Of a DNA stretch of 64,000 nucleotides, positions 11,656 through 22,721 are shown one piece after another. The stretch's first letter is position 1. Each line of letters begins with the position of its first letter. Made by a program: the position numbers and the translations under genes. The DNA comes from Isoetes taiwanensis (lineage: Eukaryota; Streptophyta; Lycopodiopsida; Isoetales; Isoetaceae): contig JAJEKV010000095.1 of assembly GCA_021234155.1 (NCBI GenBank), forward strand, positions 186,001-250,000, in the 5' to 3' direction. The notes under the pieces were generated by a model. It did no database searches. It was not told where the DNA came from and saw only the letters and a list, made by a program, of their open reading frames with translations.

Positions 11656-12200
11656 GGTGCCCTCCAACTGATGATGGAGCTCGCCGAATTATTCAACAGC
11701 GCCAGGCTTGGGAAAGCCAGCTTCGTAAGAATCAGGGAAGCCAAGCTAAGGCTACAAAGTGGATCCGTCGAACTCCAACCTTCTTTGGGAGGATATCATT
11801 GAAGCAAACGTGCAGCCACTTCCTCAAACTTTTGTTCTTATGTAGGAAAGTTTGTGGAAGGTTTGAAAGTGTTTGAAGACATGCAAGTTGCTGGCCATTA
11901 TCCTGATGAAATTGTGTATAACATGGCTATTCCAACCTATGAAGTTGCAGTGCAGGGGATAAGCCCAAACAAGGTCACTTATTCATCTATGTTGCACCTC
12001 TGTGATAAAGCTGGAAACTATGAACTCGCAGCATCAATATTTTCTGAGATGGTAAAGAGTGGGTGTCCAGCAGATGAGGCGGTCTATACTACAATCATTA
12101 CTATATATGGCAAGGCTGGGCCTCCACTTCCTAGAGAAAGAAAAATCTCATCTCCAGAAGTGCATGTTGATCCTTATGATTGGTGGCAGATAGACACTGT
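11656..12200 (+). pseudogene. Captured P-class PPR protein fragment, fused behind the pectinesterase
   Basis: Bases 11854-12120 encode two to three PPR-type helical hairpins: GLKVFEDMQVAGHYPDEIVY, then GISPNKVTYSSMLHLCDKAG, then ELAASIFSEMVKSGCPADEA and VYTTIITIYGKAG. Upstream, in a different frame (about 11700-11790), [10 protein letters not shown] resembles the N-terminal region of a family of plant P-class PPR proteins (EMB976-like). A short stretch after the last repeat (PPLPRERK) is shared with Helitron B near 19671. P-class PPR proteins bind organellar RNA. Here only a central piece is present, with frame breaks, so no function is expected. Whether a pectinesterase-PPR fusion transcript exists cannot be told from sequence. 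Confidence 0.8.
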
Positions 12201-12370
12201 AAGTCAAATGATTTCTACATTTGTTTGAATTTTCTTTTGCTTTCATACACATTATGCACCATTCATGCTTTGTGGTTTATTCATGCATTGTTGCACTGCA
12301 GCAGGACTTTACAACGGAGCCATTGATGAATGGTCGGGGCAATGATATGATAATGGAAGCCACAAAGCAA

Positions 12371-12470
12371 TATACCATTCATGCATTGTGCTCTATTCAT
12401 GCATTATTGCCCTGCAGCAATATACCATTCATGCATTGTGCTCTATTCATGCATTATTGCCCTGCAGCAA
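12371..12470 (+). repeat. Perfect 50 bp tandem duplication
   Basis: The unit beginning TATACCATTCATGCATTG and ending CCCTGCAGCAA occurs twice without mismatch (12371-12420 and 12421-12470), which indicates a recent duplication. A related, diverged copy lies just upstream (about 12253-12305). Confidence 0.97.
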
Positions 12471-12569
12471 GACTTCGTAATGATTATGTTTGTGACATTA
12501 ATCATCTACCAGCCCTTTAGCCTTTCCTACTTTTGTTTCTACCAGCCTTCAAGCTTTGCATTTGGAGAG

Positions 12570-13790
12570 TGCCAAGCTGTATCTTAGGCCAAATATCCAT
12601 GTTAAACAAACAAACATGTTGAGATTGAGGTTGAGCTTAGGCCAAAGATCCATGTAACAAATTATCCTTATCCTGTATCACCAAACAAACATGTTGAGAT
12701 TGAGGTTGAGCATGTTGAGATTGAGGTTGAGCTTAGGCCAAAGATCCATGTAACAAATTATCCTGTATCACCAAGGACTTCAGATGAACCATGACCTCAC
12801 GTCAAAACATGTCAAAACATTTCCAGTGACCTTTTGTTCATTACTCCAATCTCAAATAAACAAACACATCAAATATCCATTCACGTCAAAACATTTCCAG
12901 TGCATCGTAAACATTTCCAATGGTTCTCTTTTAAAAAAGGCTTTTCTTTTTAGAAAAAGGTCTATGCCTTTTTATTTTTTCATCTACGGCCCTTCTTTAG
13001 CCCTTTAGCCTTTCTGTTTTTGTTTCTACCAACTTTCAAGCTTTGCATTTGGAGAGTGGCAAGTTTATCTTAGGCCAAATATCCATGCATCACCAAGGAC
13101 TTTAGATGAACCGTGACCCTTTGTCCACTGCTCCAATCTCAAATAAACAAACACATCAAATATCTATTCACGCCAAAACAGTTCCAGCGGATCATAAATA
13201 TAAATAGGGTCGTTTATATACTTTCGTTCCTAAGAAAGCACTTTTTTATACTCTCTTTTAAAAAGGCTTTCCCTTTTAGAAAAAGGCCTTTGCCTTTTTA
13301 TCTTTTCATATACGACCCTTCCTTTCTACTTTTGTTTCTACCAACTTTCAAGACCCTTCTTTAGCCCTTTAGCCTTTCTACTTTTGTTTCTACCAACTTT
13401 CAACCTTTGCATTTGGAGAGTGCCAAGCTTTATCTTAGGCCAAATATCCATGTCAAATAAACAAACACATTGACATTGAGAACAAACACGTTGACATTGA
13501 GCTTAGGCCAAAGATCCATGTCAAATAAACAAACACGTTGAGGTTGAGCATTCAACTAAAAAAAAATAGATCTTTAGAAGTACAATAAAAAAGGCCATAC
13601 CTTTTGCCTTTTACACCTTTTCACTTTTGCTTTTCTACCATGTAGGCCAAATATCCATGTCAAATAAACAAACACGTTGAGGTTGAGCTTAGGCCAAAGA
13701 TCCATGCCAAATAAACAAACACGTTGAGGTTGAGCACCCATACAACTAATATACCTAATTTGCCTTTTGACCTTTTTACCTTTTACCTTT
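12570..13790 (+). repeat. Interspersed short repeats inside Helitron A
   Basis: Phrases such as AGGCCAAATATCCATGTCAA, AATAAACAAACAC, GTTGAGGTTGAGCTTAGGCC and TTTCTACCAACTTTCAA recur many times in shuffled order. There is no coding potential. Fragments were apparently duplicated several times within the element. Confidence 0.85.
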
Positions 13791-13859
13791 TACCTTTTAG
13801 TTAGGTTTAAAAAGATTCATGGAGGAGTAATGACCCACACAACTAACATCGTTTGGACA

Positions 13860-16800
13860 CGTAATCTGCAATGACGGAAGAACGAGAGAGAAGGCTTGCG
13901 GTCGAGCGAGAGAGGTACAGAAAGAAGCGTCATCACAGAGAACAACAATTAACGTGAAGTTCGATTGGAGAAACGAAGAGAGAATTACAAAAGAAGAAAG
14001 CAGCACAGCTTCAATAGAAACAAGACCAACATCGACAAAGATTAAGAAAACACTCAATATCGGTCGCCAATGGAGAGCCCCAACACTTGCCCGCGTAAAG
14101 CGTAAGAAGAGCATCAAGAGAGACTTGACGAACTTGCACAATATCATCGTCGTCCGGAGCCAGATCCATCTACATCTGAGAATAGCAAGGACACTTGAAA
14201 TCACACAAGTAGAACGACACCAGCGTGGGCCGCGTTCAATAGGGAATGCATATCGCGTGGTGCATTGTCGTTCAAAGACGATGGCACGAATGCTAACGTC
14301 ATGATGGACAAATCAACTGGAACCTCTACAACCAATGCCCCACCTAATTGGGAGATTATTGAGCCACCAAGACCCAAAAGCACTAACTTCCACCAACACA
14401 TTAGGACCTACAATAGTGCTCGCCTTTGCTTCCTTTGCCAACATCGAGCAGTTTGAAGGACCACGGACCGTATTGTTTCAAGATCCAAGGACAAACCTAC
14501 CATAGGGTAGGGCCCGACTCATCTTAGATAATTCCCGCCCCTTAACATACTCCGGCTCTACATTCTAGATGCCGACTATGCACATGAAGCCGAACCCAAA
14601 ATCCTCGGAATGCAAATTGCGATAGTGACCTACTCAAAGAGCGTATATGCGGAACTACGCGTAACCCCTATGCACGGCTCTCATGATGATGCACAGGTAG
14701 AAGAAGCGGGCACAACGTTGGTGAAGGCGTGATGACATCGGGGATGTACTTCAATGTTTCTCGAAACCTGGACCTTAGGAGATACAATTCAAGATGCTCA
14801 AATGAAGTTGCGGTAATATTTGTCAATGCGGGGCGGAGAGCCACCATTCGATAGGGACATCTGCATACATCAAAAGGGTGGCGGCCTCAAGAAGATTCCA
14901 ATCACAAACCCAAATCTTGATCCTTAGTTTACCCCATTTCTCTTTCCCTTTGGTGACCAAGAACGGACACGGGGAATCAAAAGCGGCGACTGCATCGGCG
15001 TCCTCTAACAAGCGAGAACCGCATTGACTATGTTTCAATTCTACAATTATCGGTGGCAATAAGGGAGGAGATTGGAACCCATTGCTTTGTCTTAGGGAAG
15101 CTAACACGGCAATTCATTGTTGATGTGTACTCAAAAGTGGAAACAAACAATCTAAAAGTGGATCAAACAAAATCAAAGGAAGTTGCAGTAGAGTTGTACC
15201 AAGGTCTCATTGACTACATAGATCCGCGGCGAGCAAAGAGGCTTAAGATCCCAAAATTTCGGTTATCCCGCCTTCTTCATACAATGGAAGCCCGAGAGCA
15301 ATGCAACGGGAACTACGAGGATTGATGGCCTTGATCCGAAGATTTGGCAAAGCTGATCTCTTTGTAACATTTACGTCCAACCCAAATTGGGTAGAGATTA
15401 GACACAACACCGCTACGGACAGCGGCCACATGATAGGCCGGATTTGGTTGTCTGGCGTATTTCACACAAAGCTCAAAGCATTCTTCCACGACCTCTTTGA
15501 AAATGATATCTTAGGCAAGGTGAAGGCACACATATACGATAGAGTTCGAAAGCGAGGCTTGCCACATTGCCACCTCCTCATGATTCTCGAACAAAGAAGA
15601 CAAAATCGAGATAGCGATGCCATTGACATCTGGCCAGTGCAGAGACCGAGAAAGCCGAACCTATCAAACCCATGGCCCATGCGGGGGACCCTCAACCCAA
15701 GCAGCTCCTTGCATACAAGCCAAGGAAGGCAATAGCGAAGGAATGCACAAAAGGATTTCCAAAACCATTTATTGACAATACCAAAGTCAGCGCCAAATGG
15801 CTATCCGAGTGAGAAGGCGGACCTGAGGCCACTTCATGAGGGGCAACCGCCCATTGACAACGGATGGATAGTTCCCCACAATCAATGGCTGCTTGAAAGT
15901 CTGAAGCACATATCAATGTTGAGCGGTGTTTCCATGGGCGTCGGTGGCGTGAAGTATATCTATAAGTACATCCACAAAGGCCGCGATCGGGCATCCATCA
16001 AGATCAGCGAAGAACCGGCGGGGAATCCACGTCCACATTCAATTGGGACGGTGGAGCAATACCTTGACACGAGATCGTCTACGCAATTGAAGCAATGTGG
16101 AGGCTATATGGATTCAAGATGCATGGCAACTCCCCACGATTACCACGGGCTACTGTTCACCTACCAAACAACCAAGGCACGTCTATTATCAAGAAGGCCA
16201 TGAAAGACAAGCCATCGGCGGCGGATGCAAAAAGCAAAGCGATGTTGATCGCATGGTTTGAACTCAACAAGGGCGACCCAGACGCGTGAATACACTTATC
16301 CGAAATCCCTCGGCACTATACATTCCGGCGGGCGTCCGGAAAAAGGGAGGGGAAGTTCAAGCTCATCACCACGGATGTACAACGTGAGCCCTAAGGACGG
16401 TGATATTACCTCCACCTCCTATTGCTACATATCAAAGGCAACTAGCTTTGAAGACATCGCGCACTGTTAATGGAAAACTATGTTCAACTTTCAAGGAAGT
16501 CGCCAAAGAGCTCGGCTTTTATTGGAAGACGATACCGAATGGGGAGTAATTTCGAAGGCGCAAGCGTCTTCCGGATGCCAATCCGCCTCGCCCGGACATT
16601 CGCATTCATTTGCCTATACAATGACCCACAAGATCCAATGCGGCTATGGGAGCTCTTCAAGGAGGACTGACGACGAAGACTACCAACGGAAGATGCCACA
16701 AGAGCGGGCTTATAACCACGCACGAAAGACATCGATGACATATTCCGGATGAGTGGTACGCACATGCCCGACAACTTGACTTTGAGAACCACGGATGGAC

Positions 16801-18260
16801 ATTCTAGGCAATCTCCCAAATGAACCCACCAGCCGATGCGAGAAAAGGAATTGAAAGAAGGGCAAGAAAACTACGGAAAGCTCAAGCGTGGGGGAGCGGA
16901 AGCACATAGCCGACATTATCCTCGATGCAATCAGCCCGACATCAAGCCCCATGTATCAATGTGGGCGGCCCGGGAGAGCCGCAGGCAAGACATTCCTCTT
17001 CAACGGTCGATCGGCATACTAAGAGGATGCGGCGTGGATGTTGTATCGGTAGCAGACGGGCATTACCCGACCTCCTCTTGAAGGGAGCACAAAAGTTCAT
17101 TCGGCGTTCAAGTTACCACTCAACCTCACACAAGAGGCAACCTACACTTTTCGTGCAACAAGCCAACAATGGGCGTACTTAGAAAGGCAAAGCGGGGCCG
17201 AAATGGGAATGACACATGCGCCAAGCACTCAGCTGCCCGTCGGCCGGGGTTCTACGCGAGATCGCCAAGATGACAGCCGTTTGGGGGAATGATAATGCTC
17301 ACGGGCGGCGATTTCGACAACAATTGCACGTGATCAAGCGTGCAACAAAGGCGAGAAATCATCTCGAAATGTGTCAAGAGAAACCCGTTGTGGATTAATT
17401 TCAAAACCCACAAGTCGACACAAAACATGCTGGTCGGAAAAGGCGAGCAAATCTTCTCAAAATTGGCGCTACGACTCATTAATGGGGAACGGATGAACAA
17501 TGAATCGGGACTCGACATTGACTTGGTTGAGATACCGAAGAATCGCGTGGTAGAAGAGGCGACCTGATTGGCGACATCTTCGGCAAGGAAATAACAGAGG
17601 CAAATGTGCACCTATTGTATGACAAGGCCATCTTGACTCCAAAGAATGAAGACACGCTAAGAATCAACGATAAGGTCCTTCTAAGGTTGAATGGACAACT
17701 CCATGCATTACCTGCAGTATAGATGCCATCATTGCGCGAAGATGCTACAAAGGGATTTCCCAATTGAGTTCATCAACCACCTGACTCCTTCTGGCATGCC
17801 ACCGCATAAGTTGCACATCAAGGACGGTGCCATCATCATCCTACTCAGAAACATGAACCCAAAGGCCGGTCTCTGCAATGGCACCCGCCTCCGTGTAATC
17901 AAAGCGCACCCAAGAATCATAGATGCGAGAAAAATAATCGGCACCTACAAAGGAACACGGGTCCTCATACCAAGGATAACACTGGAGCCATCGGATAGCG
18001 ACCTCCTCCCCTTCAGCGAAGCGGGTTCTCCATCGACTTGCATTCTCGATGACCATAAACAAGTCGCGCAAAAGGGCGATCAATGACCTCCGTTGGCATC
18101 TACCTACCAACTCGGTATTCGCACACGGCCCAGACTCTATGTCGCATTCTCAAGGTGCACCACACAACCGGAGTGAAGGTATACATTCAAGAAACCTCAA
18201 GGCAAAGAACCTGGCGCTAAAAACAAAAGGAGGTTCACTCCAAATGTAGTCTACAAAGAA
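13860..18260 (+). pseudogene. Helitron Rep/helicase (RepHel) pseudogene
   Basis: Pieces of the plant Helitron protein appear in order on the plus strand, in all three frames. An Arg/Glu-rich N-terminus (ERRLAVERERYRKKR, ~13880) comes first, then YNSA followed by FASFANIEQFEGPR (~14410). RDICIHQKGGGLKKIP follows at ~14855. The rolling-circle domain has FGKADLFVTFTSNPNW (~15340) and the HUH motif GLPHCHLL (His codons 15565-15573). The tyrosine motif KYIYKYIHKG is at 15952-15981. FKMHGNSPRLPRATVHLP is at ~16110. The helicase Walker A region (~16963-16995) reads GGPG, then after a one-base frame break AAGKTFLFN. The C-terminal helicase part contains DGAIIILLRNMNPKAGLCNG (~17830) and RPRLYVAFSR (~18128). 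At least six frameshifts and several stops make it inactive. The intact protein would nick and unwind DNA for rolling-circle transposition. Confidence 0.92.
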
Positions 18261-18317
18261 ATTCTACAGGATGAAATAGCCCCTTAGTTTCTATAGATTT
18301 CTTACATTGTACTAATA

Positions 18318-18343
18318 CCCAGCAGCACTGGGCACTATAACTA
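18318..18343 (+). other. Second, degenerate Helitron 3' end inside Helitron A
   Basis: CCCAGCAGCACTGGGC followed by ACTATAACTA is a variant of the family 3' terminus, 113 bases before the true end at 18458. The terminal CTAG has become CTAT. It suggests that an older end was bypassed or that ends were stacked by an earlier insertion. Confidence 0.7.
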
Positions 18344-18430
18344 TATTTGCATATTTCTCTACTCCAATAATAAAAGCTTACTGCACACATTTCTTATTGC
18401 AATAAAAACATTTACAAACTTCCAACGAAT

Positions 18431-18458
18431 GCCCAGCAACGCTGGGCACCGTTACTAG
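18431..18458 (+). terminator. Helitron A 3' terminal hairpin and CTAG end
   Basis: GCCCAGC-AAC-GCTGGGC forms a 7 bp stem with a 3-base loop (18431-18447), followed by ACCGTTACTAG. This is the replication-termination signal expected at a Helitron 3' end. Confidence 0.9.
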
Positions 18459-21400
18459 TCTTTTTATATTATAATGTTGTGTAATGGACCACGCCCTAGA
18501 TCGGACGGTTGTCGTTCGTTTGGCGAATCCGACGGTTCATATGCAGACCCATCTTTTGTTTTCACCCTAAAAAAAACATCCAGAGAATCTCAATGCCAAG
18601 AAAAAAAGAAGCCCTGTTCTGGCGATTGGCGATCTCTTCAGCTCTTGGTGATGGCAGTTTTGCAGGACGAAATGTCTTCAAGGTGGGTATGGCTATGGCG
18701 GCCTGCTATAGTGCAGGCTGCTATAGTGCAGGCGGCAACGGCAGCAGCAAAACACCTACGGATTTAGAACGACTTTAAGCAGTAAAGCAATTATGGCTAC
18801 TTCTTACTCTAAGTGATGGGAGAAAACGACAAAGGTAAGGGTTGTTGGGGATTGTCCGGATGTGGAAGATCAGAATCCAGTCGGTCAAAGACAGCTAAAA
18901 AAGAAGAGGTTGATGTTGTGCTACAATGCTTAAGATATGAACTTGAAAGAAGCCTGATTACTCTCCATTTTTCTGAGGCCGGCCTTAGGCGTGAAGCGAT
19001 CAACAACGGCAAGCGAGGAAGAACGATCCGGTCATGCATGCACTGATTCTTTTACGCTCCACTTTTTTGGCCCATGGGATTTTCTTCCTTTGAATCCTTG
19101 ATGGGATGCAATACCGGCACCTTGGGCTTCCGACCCATCTCTTTTTCATCCCAAAACAGTGGTAAATTCGCTCTTGGCACAAATTATCTGAAGCACTTCT
19201 TACGAAATGAGGAGGAATCTACCTCGAGTTTTATCTTGTGAAACAGGGCGCCATCTTGATGCAAACGATTGGGCACCACGAAGAATTTGATTCGATGAAG
19301 AAGATCACGAAGGCGGATTTGATTTCTTTGAAGATGATCATTTTAGGGTTTTAGATCCATGAGAGAAAAGGGACCATTTTACTTTGGGATTATCATCTCC
19401 ATAGGTACATTTGAAAACTTCCTCGCATGATGATGCATTAATTCTGGTCTTCCGGATGATCTAGCCCAGCTATGTCTTATGAGGATTCCCTTTATCAAAT
19501 ATGAGCCATCTTACTGATTCGTTTCTAGGGCATGGATGAAGACACTTTCATCACGGGTTTTATGGCATGAGAAAAGCTCTCAATTTAGGTCGAGGCTCAT
19601 ATATGCTTTGTGGTCCATGGAAATAGAGTTAAAATTTTTTAATCTTGAGACATGTACATGGTGTTGTTTGCCTCCACTTCCTAGAGAAAGAAACATCTCA
19701 TCTCGAAGTGCATGATTGGTGTGAATGATAGACAACCTGTGGGCCTGTTAAATGGTACCCTCTTTGTATTGGGCGGTGATCATACAGAGATGCATGTTGT
19801 GGAGCCAGCGTACTAGACCTTTAAGGCGAGTTCATTATTATAATTATTGCAGGAATTCTTTGGGTGAAGTGGCATCCATAGTCGCATCCATGCGTTCTCA
19901 TTCAAAGCAATTCCCCTTAGATAAGCAAATATATGTTATAGGTGGTGGCGGAGGATCTCATTGATGGTGCTTCTATCGAGCAAGAAGTCCCTTTTCCTTC
20001 CCCTTTTTTTTTTAGTTTTCAAAGCATGTTAATTTGTCGTATTAGCACACCGATTTGCGGGGCTATTTGATTATGGGCTCAGATATTCATATTGTTAACC
20101 CAAGCTTGATATCTTGCTTCACCGAAAGCAGTAAGTCCCTTTTCCTTCCCTTTTTTTTTTAATTTTCAAAGCATGTTAATTTAATGTATTAGCGATGATC
20201 ATTGATTTAAAGCTTAAAGCTCTCAAAATTTTAAGACAATAAGAGTTTAATCCGTCTTCCGAGTAAAATCCTTCCCTCTGTCTAGAACATTCCCTTCTAT
20301 TGTAAAGAAGCTTGATTGAGCAAATCTTCTGCAAATGAATCAGTATGGAGCCATTTTTTGTTTGTTTGTTTTTTGATTCTATAGATATTATATTTGATGA
20401 TCGTTCATTTTTTAGATATGATGGCCATGTTGTAAAAGCTAAATCCCTGAATCAATCCTCATTTTTCAACTTTGTACAATTTTGTAAGTGTTGTTATTTG
20501 TTGTTGTTGCAAGGATGATAGAAGCTTGATTCTTATTCTAGGTACGCAGGACATTTATTGATTATGGAGCTATTATGATTATTCTCTATTCTAAGAGATC
20601 CTGATTTGTTGGGCTCCTAATTTTATTGTGGGCACAAAATAGAAGATAAACTGGTTTGGTAAGTGCAAACGGTGCCATTATCCATTTAACCAGTAGCATA
20701 GTGGAATCCACCACGGTTTTGCTCCAGGCCATGCTGCAAAGGCTAAATCCCTGAATCAATCCTCATTTTCTAACTTTAAACGTTGTTGCAAGTGCTGTTA
20801 TTTATTGTTGTTGCAAGGATGATAGAAGCTTGCTTTCTAGGTTGTTGTAAGTGCTGTTATTTGTTGATCTTGCAAGGATGATAGAAGCTTGCTTCCTATT
20901 CTAGGTACGCAAGACATTTGTTGATTATGTATTAGATAATTTCCGGACGGGAGGAATTGCGGGAAAAACTGAGGGCGGCGCCGCTAAGCCGGCGCGGCGC
21001 CTGGCGAGCCGAGTCGCGCCCACCGAGGGCTGGCGGCTCCGAGAAATTTTTCCCGGCGGAATTCGACCGCCGGAAATTAACAAACGTGAATAAACGTTCT
21101 TTGAAATTACGCATCGTAAAAATTTTCCTGAGATTTTTGTGGCGAAACTTTTGTTCAACGGCTATGGCGGAGAAAGAGAAGGAAGAAAACGGCGATGGCA
21201 AAGGCGGAATTTGTTTTTTTTTTTCCCAACATAACGATATCTCTATGATTTGCCATGATTTGGTTCATTTCCCTGCCAAAAAAGAAAAGGGGCCGATTTC
21301 TAACAATTAGAATGTGCATCGAGAGTGTTCTTTTTTGTTTGCAAGGAAGAAACAGCGATGGGCAAGGATATGGCAGAGATATGGAATATGGATATGGAGA

Positions 21401-22719
21401 TATGGATATGGTAGATAAACAACGGGATATCCGTTTCAACGGATATGGAAGAAATGGCTTGAAACAAATGATGGGCTAGGCTAGGGGAGAGAAGATAGAA
21501 GGAAGAAATGGCTCAAAACAAATGATGGGCTAGGCTAGAGCAGAAGAAGAAGGATCTACCGGATCTAGGCAACGAAACTGCCAGAATTGAATGCAAAATG
21601 CAAATGCAAAAGTATGAAACAGAGGTGCTTGCAAAAAACAGAGCCGAGCGGCGCCGCTCCGCGAAACCTGCAAAATATTCTGCCTTATAAAAGTGACAGA
21701 TTTTGACAGTAATTTCAAGCAAACGTTTATTACGGAGATATTATGACTATTCTCTATTCTAAGAGATCCTGATTTGTTGGGCTCCTACTTTTATTGTGGG
21801 CAGAAAACAGAAGATAAAATGATCTGGCAAGTGCAAAACATGCGCTGCCATTATATATTTAACCAGTAGCATAGTGGAATCCACCACGGTTTTGCTCCAT
21901 ATAATTCTCAATTACCAATGTTATGACCGAAGATTAAATAAATACCCATTTACTTATTTGCACGATGATTATATTTTTAAGGGGTGATCATTTACCACAT
22001 TGAATGTTGAAATGTAATTAAATATGCTTCATCTTTCCTCCCATGTCTACAAGGACTTTCATATTGCACTCATATGAAAAGAGCTTAATTGCAATGTATC
22101 TTTAGATCAAACAAATGCGTTATAGTCTTTCTTTAGCTCAAGCAATATTGTGGAGCATTGCTCCTTTGGCAACTGTAAGTTTAAAATCCCATAAATCTCC
22201 ATAGACTATCAAGCTCAATTCGAATTAACGGGTTCAATATTCTTTCTGAAAGTTTCAAAGTAAATTTGATTATTTCTCCTAGAAAGTAATTCTAATTCAA
22301 GGCATAACTCAATGGGGTTTATTCAAACTTTATGTCATGCCCTAATATGGAACCAAGTTCTAGAATATTGCAATAGTCAACAACTGCCTATAGCTCTGCA
22401 ACCACCTTTAGACAACTAAACTTAGAGCTACCACCTTTAAACAATTGAACTTATGCGATAGTGAGGAATTCCTATGCGCATAAATTCCTTATAGCCTTGC
22501 CTTATGTCTTGGCCATGAGATATTGCCTATTGGTCTAACATGCCAGTTGACATTAAAGAGTGGGAGTTGCATATAGCATTGCTTCGAAAGACCAATATGC
22601 TACCATGCATTAAGATTAAATGTGAACAAATCAAAGAGGTGATCTTTCTAAAGTGAATCCACAAGCTTATCATTTACAAGTTACCAACTTCTCCCAGCAA
22701 CGCTGGGCACCGTTACTAG
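18459..22719 (+). mobile_element. Helitron B, non-autonomous
   Basis: It starts TCTTTTTATATTATAATGTT at 18459, directly after the CTAG of Helitron A, and contains the family block TAATGGACCACGCCCTAGAT. It ends with CCCAGCAACGCTGGGC (22693-22708) and ACCGTTACTAG at 22719, followed by T. No Rep or helicase motifs are seen. The interior holds a segment shared with Helitron A (19671-19713), a long internal duplication (20420-21905) and short ORFs. A few phrases such as NGTLFVLGGDHTEMHV (about 19752) look like real coding sequence of unknown or kelch-like type, but too little remains to name it. Confidence 0.8.
20420..21905 (+). repeat. Internal duplication of Helitron B split by a ~790 bp insertion
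   Basis: The stretch from GCTAAATCCCTGAATCAATC through AGCATAGTGGAATCCACCAC occurs at about 20420-20735 and again from 20740 to 21905. The second copy is interrupted after TTGATTATG (about 20930) by a GC-rich block that ends near 21733. The block's two sides carry related inverted sequences (AATAAACGTT with TTGAAATTAC near 21090, and their complements near 21710-21730). Inside it, a 53-base unit starting GAAGAAATGGCT is tandemly repeated (21449 and 21502). The insertion looks like a small foldback-type element; I found no clear target duplication. Confidence 0.7.
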
Positions 22720-22721
22720 TA

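Larger units (their letters stand above)
9899..18458 (+). mobile_element. Helitron A with captured gene fragments and a Rep/helicase pseudogene
   Basis: The 5' end is TC at 9899 (or 9902), followed by TTATATTATAATGTTTTAG and the family block GGACCACGCCCTAAAT. The 3' end is the hairpin CCCAGC-AAC-GCTGGG (18432-18446), then CACCGTTACTAG ending at 18458. Helitrons start with TC, end with a hairpin followed by CTRR, and insert between A and T: A is at 9898 and T at 18459. Inside, in order, are a 95 bp duplication, pectinesterase exons, PPR coding sequence, AT-rich repeats and a decayed Rep/helicase gene, all on the plus strand. This is a nearly complete but dead autonomous-type Helitron that also captured host exons together with their introns, showing DNA-level capture. 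Confidence 0.85.

Noticed and set aside
19752-19964. Possible kelch-repeat fragments in Helitron B (TLFVLGGD, IYVIGGGGGSH)
   Set aside because: Only two short glycine-rich phrases in different frames. They are too little to call a kelch gene.
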